DNA from: Dyella humicola
GTDB taxonomy: Bacteria; Pseudomonadota; Gammaproteobacteria; Xanthomonadales; Rhodanobacteraceae
Assembly (NCBI RefSeq): GCF_026283945.1
Contig: NZ_JAPDPC010000001.1
Coordinates: 186,001 to 250,000 of the forward strand
Direction of reading: 5' to 3'
Length of the DNA: 64,000 bases
The position numbers and the translations under genes were made by a program. The notes under the pieces were generated by a model that was given only the letters and a program-made list of their open reading frames with translations, did not search any database and was not told the origin of the DNA. Shown here piece by piece: positions 54,448 through 61,145 of the stretch; position 1 is the stretch's first letter, and every line of letters begins with the position of its first letter.

Positions 54448-57111
54448 TCAGTCCTTGCGCGGGGCGTCGTCGCCGGCGTCTTCGGCCACGGGCGTGACCT
54501 CTTCATGCGCGTGCACGTGGTGCTCCGACACCACGTGGCGCTCGTGCAGCGCTTCGCTGGAGGCATCGGCCGGAACGGGTTTGGCCACGTCAGGCTTGGC
54601 GACTTCCGCGGGCGCATGCGCTTCCTTCTCGCCATCGCCACCCGGGGTGATCTTGAGGATGGAGTGGCGCACTTCGCGGGCGAGGATCACGCGTGCGTCG
54701 CGCACCATGTCTTCCAGACCGCGGTCGTAGTCGAGCTTGCCGGCGTCGTCGGTCCACACAATGCGGCTCTCGCGCAGCTTATGAATGAAGCCGCGGAACA
54801 GCGCCTTGTCGAAGAACTCCGGTGCCGACAACTCGTTGAGCAGGCTGAGGCGCTGTGCCGTGAGAGCGCAAGCGTTTTCCAGCTCGGCGGCAGTGAGCGT
54901 GTGCGGTCCGTTCTTCACCAGCGCGGCGATGGTGATGTAGTAACGCTCGAACGCCTGAATCAGGCTGCGCGCAATGATCTTGAGCTGGTAGGCCGCGTCG
55001 TCCTGTCCGGGTCCGCGCTCCAGCACGCGGCCGTCGCCGGTGGCTTCGAGCAGGCCGCGGCGCACGAAGAAATCGATGGTCGCCTGCAGTTGCGTACAGA
55101 AGCCGTCTTCATCCCATGGCAGGAACAGCTCGCCCTGGATGAACGGGTAGATGATGCGCCCCAGGCGCAGCACCGAGCCGCGCGACATGCGGCGGTTGTT
55201 GAGAAAACAACACGCCACCCAGGCGGCTGTCGCCGTGAGATGCAGCACGTTGTTGCGGAAGTAGCTGAGCAGCACCGCCTGCTCGCCCTCGGTCATCAGC
55301 ACGTCGCCGAGCGGATGGCGCACGCGACGAATCCAGCCCATCTGCTCGCCATAGGCGATGATGCCCGCCGGGTCCATCGAGGTCAGCGTGACGCGATCCG
55401 AATACGGCAGCTCTTCCAGCAGCGACTTCATCAATTCCAGCTGCGCCAGCAGGTCGTTCTCCGCCATCGCGTGCTTGGGCGTGGCCAGGATCGCCAGCGC
55501 CAGCAGGTTGATCGGGTTGACGTCGGCAGCGCGGTTGATATTGATCTGGATGCGATCGGCGAGATCGTCCACCACGCGGCCCAGCCATTCGGGCTTGTGA
55601 TCCGGATTGGCGGTGGTGACGCGCCAGTTCGCGCTGGCGGCATCGAGCAAGGGATTCAATTCAATCGGCTCCCCGAAGTTCAGCGCCACGTGCCCATAGC
55701 GCTGGCGCAGCACTTTCAGTCCGCGCAGCAGGCCGAGCAGTGATTCCTTTTCCTTCGGCTTGCCGGAGAGTTCACCAACATAGCTCTTGCCCTCCATCAG
55801 CTTCTCGTAGCCGATGTACACAGGCTGGAACAGCACCGGACGGCGCGGCGCGCGCAGGAAGGCGCGCACGGTCATCGCCAGCATGCCGGCGCGTGGCGCG
55901 AGCAGGCGCCCGGTACGCGAGCGACCACCCTCGATGAAGTACTCCATCGGCACGCCGCGATCGATCAGCTGCGCCACGTATTCGTTGAACACCACCGAGT
56001 ACAGCGCATTGCCCTTGAAGCTGCGACGCAGGAAGAACGCACCGCCGCGACGCAGGATCGGACCGATCACCGGCAGGTTGAGATTCACGCCGGCCGCAAT
56101 GTGCGGCACGACCACGCCGGAGACATGCAGCTGATAGGACATCAGCAGGTAATCGGTGTGGCTGCGGTGGCAAGGTACGTACACCACTTCATGGCCCGGC
56201 GCCGCGGCGCGCGCCTTTTCGAAGTGGTGCATGGCGATGCCGTCGTACAACTTGTTCCAGAAGTTGGAGAGCAGGAACGACGCCGAGCGCACCACCGGGT
56301 GCGAGTAGTCGGCGGAGACCTCCATCACCATGTCGTGCGCTTTGCGCCAAGCCTTGGCGTGGCTGATGCGTTCCTTCGCCGCGGTCGATGCGATGGCTTC
56401 ACGCACAGGTTCGGCATTGAGCACCGCGTCGACCACGGTGCGCCGATGCGACAGGTCGGGTCCGATCACCGCCGCGCGAATACGCCGGAAGTGCGTGCGC
56501 AGCACCCGGGCGATCTTGCGCGCGAAGCGTTCCGGGCGGACGTCGCCGGCCTCGTTCATCACGCTGCGCAACGAGACCGGGGTGGAGAAATGCACCACCG
56601 TGTCGCGGCCGTTGAGCATCAGGGCCAGCAGGCGGCGGAAGCGGCCCACCACCACCCAGTTCTCGGAGAACAGCACGCTGAACCAGCCTGATTCGCGGGT
56701 GGGTGCGCGGCCGACATAGATGGAGACGGGCACGATCTGGATGTCGCGGTCCGGCTCGACTTCGAGCGAGCGGACCAGTTGGCCGAGCGGCTCGTTCGGC
56801 GAGCGCTTGCGATTGCGGCCGAACAGCCAGCCGTCGCGGCGCGCCAGGGCGAATACCGAACGCCTGCGGCGCGTGCCCGATAGCGGCTGCATCGGGCTGG
56901 GCAGCCCGGCCTCGCGGCAGGCCCGCTCGAGGATCAAGCCGTCGGAAAAGCCATCACGCTCGATCACATAGCACACCGGCGCGCCCGCCTTCAGCAAGGC
57001 AGCCGGTTCGGCGGGATCGCGGCGGATGCGCACCCAGGGTTCGAGTAGTTGCCCGGCCAGGTTGAACCACCAGGGCGCGCGGCTACGGGCGGGAGTGTCC
57101 GTGGTCGACAT
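54448..57111 (-). CDS. plsB: Glycerol-3-phosphate 1-O-acyltransferase PlsB
   Basis: PlsB starts phospholipid synthesis by acylating glycerol-3-phosphate at the inner membrane. The ATG at 57111 has GGGG about 9 nt upstream; the upstream in-frame ATG at 57120 is too close. Length is 887 residues. Catalytic blocks are clear: PCHRSHTDYLLMSY (H-x4-D), RRSFKGNALYS, EYFIEGGRSRTGRLL and FQPVYIGYEKLMEG. The C-terminus carries a low-complexity tail (about 60 residues, with HVVSEHHVHAHEE) beyond the usual domain. Confidence 0.96.
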   Translation of the reverse strand: MSTTDTPARSRAPWWFNLAGQLLEPWVRIRRDPAEPAALLKAGAPVCYVIERDGFSDGLILERACREAGLPSPMQPLSGTRRRRSVFALARRDGWLFGRNRKRSPNEPLGQLVRSLEVEPDRDIQIVPVSIYVGRAPTRESGWFSVLFSENWVVVGRFRRLLALMLNGRDTVVHFSTPVSLRSVMNEAGDVRPERFARKIARVLRTHFRRIRAAVIGPDLSHRRTVVDAVLNAEPVREAIASTAAKERISHAKAWRKAHDMVMEVSADYSHPVVRSASFLLSNFWNKLYDGIAMHHFEKARAAAPGHEVVYVPCHRSHTDYLLMSYQLHVSGVVVPHIAAGVNLNLPVIGPILRRGGAFFLRRSFKGNALYSVVFNEYVAQLIDRGVPMEYFIEGGRSRTGRLLAPRAGMLAMTVRAFLRAPRRPVLFQPVYIGYEKLMEGKSYVGELSGKPKEKESLLGLLRGLKVLRQRYGHVALNFGEPIELNPLLDAASANWRVTTANPDHKPEWLGRVVDDLADRIQININRAADVNPINLLALAILATPKHAMAENDLLAQLELMKSLLEELPYSDRVTLTSMDPAGIIAYGEQMGWIRRVRHPLGDVLMTEGEQAVLLSYFRNNVLHLTATAAWVACCFLNNRRMSRGSVLRLGRIIYPFIQGELFLPWDEDGFCTQLQATIDFFVRRGLLEATGDGRVLERGPGQDDAAYQLKIIARSLIQAFERYYITIAALVKNGPHTLTAAELENACALTAQRLSLLNELSAPEFFDKALFRGFIHKLRESRIVWTDDAGKLDYDRGLEDMVRDARVILAREVRHSILKITPGGDGEKEAHAPAEVAKPDVAKPVPADASSEALHERHVVSEHHVHAHEEVTPVAEDAGDDAPRKD

Positions 57112-57163
57112 ATTTTGCATCCCCGAATTGTAACTGGTGCGTTGGCGAAACCGGCTCGATCGG

Positions 57164-58168
57164 TTAGTGCTTGGTGCTTGTCGCGTTGACGGGCTGCTTG
57201 GTCGAGGTCTGCACCGGGGTCGGCGCGCTCGCCGATGCCGCCGGTGCCACCGCGCTGCTGGCCGGGGCGGGCGGTGCCACCAGCCGGTCATGCGCGTCGC
57301 GCACGTTCTGCAGCATGTCCTCGCTATACCAGCGGCCACCTTGCTCGATCAGGTTCGATTCGGTAGATAGCGGCTTGCCGAGCAAGCTGTAATCGATGCG
57401 CACGCGCGCATGGCCGTTGCGGTTTTCCAGCGTCGTGACCCGGACCGAGTCCAGCGTGTCGTCGATCGACAGGCCATAGATGCTCAGCACCTGCTTGATG
57501 CCGAGAAAGCCGGTGCTGTATTTCTGCATCGCCGTGTCGAAATCCATCGACCGCAGTGCTTCGGGCGTCTTCAGGTCGAGCTGGCGCGCGGTGCCCACCA
57601 CGACGGCAATCGCCCGTTTGGCCTTGGCCTGGTCAAACCACGGAACCTGCTGTGCCCAAGGTGCCAGCACGTTGATGACATCGTTGGCCTGCTGCTTCTG
57701 CAGGTTGGTCAGTTCCTTGCTCTGGGCCACGCCGGTGGCGACGATGGCCTGCCCGATGCCGATCATTACCGGCAGCTGGTCGTGATACTGCTGCTCCAAC
57801 TGGGTCAGCTTGGGCCGGGCCAGCGCGTAGAGCTTGGTCTCCGCATCCGGGGCTGTCAGCTGCTGCACATTGTTGATGAAGTCCGCGCGATCCTCGGCGC
57901 TGATGGGGTGCTCGTCGGGCCGTGGGCGCACCCAGTCCGCACGCAGTGTGTCGAAGTCGGCTGGCGGCAGCGAGTGTTTCCAGAAGTCGGCGAAATCCCC
58001 AGCCTTGATCAGCGCCAGGGACTGCTGCACGGAAGCCTCGGGCGTTTCGCCGCCAGCGGTCACGACCACCGGGGCAGGCTTGTGCGAGGTCATGAACAGC
58101 GCAGCTGCCGAGGCCAGCAGGAGCAGGGCGCCGAGGCCGGCGGCGAAGTAAACAGATGAACGACGCAT
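57164..58168 (-). CDS. Hypothetical single-anchor membrane protein
   Basis: From the ATG at 58168 the 334-residue protein has a short N-terminus, one membrane helix (about 7-28) and a large, mostly helical domain, then an Ala/Pro/Ser/Thr-rich tail from about residue 290. No family is recognised. It lies 53 bp upstream of plsB on the same strand, so a link to envelope lipid metabolism is possible but unproven. A candidate small RNA and terminator precede it. Confidence 0.7.
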   Translation of the reverse strand: MRRSSVYFAAGLGALLLLASAAALFMTSHKPAPVVVTAGGETPEASVQQSLALIKAGDFADFWKHSLPPADFDTLRADWVRPRPDEHPISAEDRADFINNVQQLTAPDAETKLYALARPKLTQLEQQYHDQLPVMIGIGQAIVATGVAQSKELTNLQKQQANDVINVLAPWAQQVPWFDQAKAKRAIAVVVGTARQLDLKTPEALRSMDFDTAMQKYSTGFLGIKQVLSIYGLSIDDTLDSVRVTTLENRNGHARVRIDYSLLGKPLSTESNLIEQGGRWYSEDMLQNVRDAHDRLVAPPAPASSAVAPAASASAPTPVQTSTKQPVNATSTKH

Positions 58169-58280
58169 GGAGTCTCGCGATGGTGGCGCCCGGTGAACCA
58201 GCGAACGGGGCGGTCGGCTGAGCGTAAGGGTGTCGACTCCGCGTGAACAAGAGCCAGCGGGCGCGGTGGTGACGGGCGCC

Positions 58281-58318
58281 AAAAAAGAAAACCCCGCGGG
58301 CGTTGGGCCTCACGGGGT
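58281..58318 (-). terminator. Strong intrinsic terminator on the minus strand
   Basis: Read on the minus strand, ACCCCG (58318-58313) pairs with CGGGGT (58296-58291), with an inner GGC/GCC pairing, followed by TTTTCTTTTTT. It ends transcription of the e(P4)-type phosphatase gene or of the candidate small RNA described separately. Confidence 0.85.
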
Positions 58319-58385
58319 AATCCGGCAGAGCCGGAAGGGAAATGGCCTTGCCTGCGGAGTTTTTCAAGGTCAGCAGGTGTCAGCG
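58281..58385 (-). ncRNA. Candidate small RNA (about 105 nt) with possible pseudoknot
   Basis: Bounded upstream by a well-spaced promoter (58392-58420) and downstream by an intrinsic terminator (58281-58318). On the minus strand two interleaved pairs can form: CCTGC (58377-58373) with GCAGG (58355-58351), and CCTTG (58369-58365) with CAAGG (58350-58346), an H-type pseudoknot order. A TCCGGC-TCT-GCCGGA hairpin follows (58335-58321), then the terminator. No known RNA family was recognised. It could instead be the 5' leader of the gene starting at 58168. Confidence 0.5.
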
Positions 58386-58391
58386 GGGGAG

Positions 58392-58420
58392 ATCTTACTT
58401 CCCGACTGAAGTTAAAGCAA
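58392..58420 (-). promoter_or_regulatory. Promoter candidate for the small RNA, with overlapping dyads
   Basis: On the minus strand TTGCTT (58420-58415) and TAAGAT (58397-58392) are separated by exactly 17 nt. Two perfect dyads overlap or adjoin the -35: TTAAAG-N5-CTTTAA (58412-58428) and AAGTTACG-N3-CGTAACTT (58427-58445), suggesting a regulator-binding site. Expected start near 58385. Confidence 0.5.
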
Positions 58421-58462
58421 TACTTTAAGTTACGCTACGTAACTTGCTGTTGTGCTTGCTTA

Positions 58463-59362
58463 TTAATCAAAGCGCAGCGACTGGATTTTCTGGCGACGAC
58501 GGTCGTCGCGAGGCGCGCTCCAGTCATTATTAAACAAAGCAGGCTCCCACGCGCCATAGGTCGGATTGGGCAGCACGAACCAGTGCGTGCCGACCCAGCC
58601 CATATAAGGGGCCATGGCCTTCTGGCGGCCTTCCGCATTGTTGGCCAATACGGTCACAAAATCGCCGATCTGGTCGCCAAACTGCATCAATACGCGATAT
58701 TTGTGGCTGACCAGCTGGCGCCGGCAACCTTTCTCCGTGCCCACTTGCTCGCAGTCCTCGACGAACGTGCCCAGGCCGAGGAAAGCCTCCGGGCCGGAAA
58801 CCGGCAGGCCGGCCTTGCGCAGATTGGACAGGGTGGCCTGGTCCAGGTCCTTGGCGCGGTTGGAAATATAGATCACTGCGATGCCATTGCTGGCTGCGAA
58901 CTGGGTGAACTCGACCACGCCGGGCAGGGCGCGTGCGCGTTCTTCCTTGCACCAGGCGGCCCAGTCGGCCTCGTTGAATTCGCCACCGCTCTTGATCAGG
59001 CGCGCCTGGTAGGGCGAGTTGTCCAGCACGGTCTCGTCGATATCCAGCACCACGGCGGGCGTCAGGCCCTTGGCCGGCGCGACGCGGTCGTCCTTGGGCA
59101 GGGCGTCCCACTGCTTGTCGGCCAGGGCGGGCAGCAGGCGCGACTCGGCATCGCGATAGGTCTGCAGGTAGATCAGGTCGTGCTCGATCGCGGTCTGGCT
59201 CCAGGCGACGGCATTGAGATTGTCGTCGGCGGGCGTCGTGGCGGTAGGTATGGCCGCGGCAGCAGTGGCCGTGATGGGGTGGGGCGGTGCCTTGGGGGGA
59301 GCGACAGAACAAGCGGCGAGCAGGGCCAGGGCGGCCAGAGCCGTCGGCAGACGAACAGACAT
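58463..59362 (-). CDS. HAD-type acid phosphatase / 5'-nucleotidase, lipoprotein e(P4) family
   Basis: The 299-residue protein has a lipoprotein signal with lipobox LLAAC (mature Cys about 18), so it is outer-membrane anchored. The DDDD-type HAD motif VVLDIDETVLDNSPYQ (about residue 105-120) carries the nucleophile Asp; IYISNRAKD and the later Lys and Asp regions follow. e(P4)-like enzymes dephosphorylate nucleotides such as NMN in the periplasm. The exact substrate is not shown by sequence. A terminator follows about 145 nt after its stop. Confidence 0.93.
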   Translation of the reverse strand: MSVRLPTALAALALLAACSVAPPKAPPHPITATAAAAIPTATTPADDNLNAVAWSQTAIEHDLIYLQTYRDAESRLLPALADKQWDALPKDDRVAPAKGLTPAVVLDIDETVLDNSPYQARLIKSGGEFNEADWAAWCKEERARALPGVVEFTQFAASNGIAVIYISNRAKDLDQATLSNLRKAGLPVSGPEAFLGLGTFVEDCEQVGTEKGCRRQLVSHKYRVLMQFGDQIGDFVTVLANNAEGRQKAMAPYMGWVGTHWFVLPNPTYGAWEPALFNNDWSAPRDDRRRQKIQSLRFD

Positions 59363-59533
59363 GCAGGATTCCCGTGGAGACTTGAACGAGCAGGATCGAA
59401 CAAGTTTACGACAGGGCGGTGTCTACCTCGGGGCGCGTCACCCCGTGGAACGCGACGGAAAGTCACAGAGCGTTTCCCGGGGCTGGCGGCTGCCCCGTGC
59501 TGCTGACAGACTCGGAGCACCCCCGCTGCTCGT

Positions 59534-60574
59534 ATGAACTGCATGGAATCAGTCTCAACCGTCCAACGATCGCCATCATTTGCGGTGCGGGTGTCCAGTT
59601 ATGTGTTGGCCGGCGTGGCGTTGCTGCTGGTGCTGGGGCTGCGCCTGCTGCCCGCCTTGTTTGCGGGTCTTCTGGTCTACGAGTTGGTGCAATCGACGGC
59701 GCCGCTGCTGGGCAAGCGTGTTCCCAGCGACCGCGCGCGCGTGCTGGTGGTCGCCTTGCTGGGCACCATCGTGGTCGGCTTGCTGGTGCTGTTGATCCTG
59801 AGCGCGGTGAGCTTCCTGCGCAATGAAATCGGCAATCCCGAAGTGATGTGGCAGCAGCAGCTGATGCCCCTGGTGGAAAAGGCGCGCCAGCAACTGCCCG
59901 CCTCGGTAGTGGGTTGGCTGCCCGACAGCGTGGACGATCTGCGCGTGATGGCGATGGAGTTGACCCGCAAGCATTCGGTGAGCCTGCAAACCATCGGCAA
60001 GGCGGCTGCGCGGGTGTTCGTGCACATTCTTATCGGCATGGTGCTGGGCGCCGTCGTTGCGCTGAGCCGGGCGCGTCCGCCGCATCAGGTCGGTCCTTTG
60101 GCGGCTGCCTTGGGCCTGCGCTGTCAGCGCCTGGCCGAAGCGTTTCACAACATCGTGTTCGCGCAGATCAAGATCTCGCTGCTCAATACGGTCTTCACCG
60201 CGATCTTCCTGCTGGGCGTGCTGCCACTTATGGACATCCATGTCCCGCTGGCCAAGACCCTCGTCGTCGTCACCTTCATCGTTGGCCTGCTGCCGGTGAT
60301 CGGCAACCTGATTTCCAATACCGCCATCACCATCGCCGGCCTCTCGCTGTCGCTCGGCGTGGGCATCGCCGCACTCGGCTTCCTGGTGCTGATCCACAAG
60401 CTCGAGTACTTCCTCAACGCGCGCATCGTCGGCGGCCAGATACGCGCGCGCGCCTGGGAATTGTTGGTCGCCATGTTGATCATGGAAGCCGCTTTCGGCC
60501 TGCCCGGCCTGATTGCCGGGCCGATCTACTACGCCTACCTCAAGAGCGAGCTCGAAGCGGAAAGGATGATCTGA
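59534..60574 (+). CDS. AI-2E family (YdiK/PerM-type) membrane protein
   Basis: The 346-residue protein has an N-terminal helix pair (about 17-52), further helices at about 65-95 and 155-178, and a C-terminal block of four to five helices with the family stretch LPVIGNLISNTAITIAGLSLSLGVGIAALGFLVLIHKLEYFLNARIVGG (shown by parts). The family name is historical; only some members move AI-2, and others are permeases or Na+/H+ antiporters. Function here is unknown. The ATG at 59534 has an alternative at 59543. Confidence 0.88.
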   Translation: MNCMESVSTVQRSPSFAVRVSSYVLAGVALLLVLGLRLLPALFAGLLVYELVQSTAPLLGKRVPSDRARVLVVALLGTIVVGLLVLLILSAVSFLRNEIGNPEVMWQQQLMPLVEKARQQLPASVVGWLPDSVDDLRVMAMELTRKHSVSLQTIGKAAARVFVHILIGMVLGAVVALSRARPPHQVGPLAAALGLRCQRLAEAFHNIVFAQIKISLLNTVFTAIFLLGVLPLMDIHVPLAKTLVVVTFIVGLLPVIGNLISNTAITIAGLSLSLGVGIAALGFLVLIHKLEYFLNARIVGGQIRARAWELLVAMLIMEAAFGLPGLIAGPIYYAYLKSELEAERMI

Positions 60575-61145
60575 TGGTCGGCGCGCGCCGGCTGCGCGTT
60601 TGCGACGATTCGTCTTGAACCCTTGCATCGGATGAGGGATCGGCTGGGCTGCATGGCCGGCACCTTAGTGGGGCGCGACTCCGCGGCGAGACGCGCCTGA
60701 CGTTCCAGAGCCATGCCTCGACGCCGTCGCGGCTCAACGGAGTGGCGCTGAGGCAAAGCACGACATCGGGACCATGCTTTGGCGTCGGCCGGCCCTTTCG
60801 AACACATAGCCTCGCTCACTGGGATTTCGCATTGTCTTGCGAGGACCCGCTATGGCGATTCTGCAGATTTCCAAAAATCATTTGAAATCAGTGCTGACGT
60901 GAGGCTTGCGGGCACGCGATAAGACGCAGGAAATCTCGCCTAATTTTGAAATTCTGTGAAAAAATATAAACGAAAAATTCTTCATTTATTAACATTTCAT
61001 TTCATGTTAATAACCATCCGCGGGGTTCGTTTTGCCCTGATGGACGTAAGAAGCCTGTTGGGGACGGGCCGCCGTGATCGCTAAAGCGCGCAGACGCATG
61101 GATGCGCGACGTTAGTCACGACAATAAGCAAGTAGGGGAGAACCA
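60575..61145. other. 571-bp intergenic region; promoter region of the TonB receptor
   Basis: The first part (60575-60830) holds only unsupported minus-strand ORFs. From about 60935 to 61015 the sequence turns AT-rich and should contain the receptor promoter. It includes a small dyad GATTTC-N12-GAAATC (60866-60889) and the large dyad at 60986-61013. A 16-codon ATG ORF at 60852 (MAILQISKNHLKSVLT) is too short to support. Confidence 0.5.
60986..61013. promoter_or_regulatory. 28-bp operator-like dyad upstream of the TonB-dependent receptor
   Basis: TTATTAACAT (60986-60995) is perfectly complementary to ATGTTAATAA (61004-61013) around an 8-nt spacer. It sits in the AT-rich promoter-like region about 130 bp before the receptor start. 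Size and symmetry suit a dimeric repressor or activator site. No regulator gene is adjacent. Confidence 0.6.

Noticed and set aside
52938-54497. 519-codon plus-strand ORF opposite the amidohydrolase
   Set aside because: Antisense shadow beginning inside a repeat element.
59534-60574. Calling the AI-2E family protein an autoinducer-2 exporter
   Set aside because: The family name covers transporters of several kinds and nothing here links it to quorum sensing.
60535-60819. 94-codon minus-strand ORF after the AI-2E gene
   Set aside because: Overlaps the end of the AI-2E gene, has Arg-rich shadow composition and no ribosome site.
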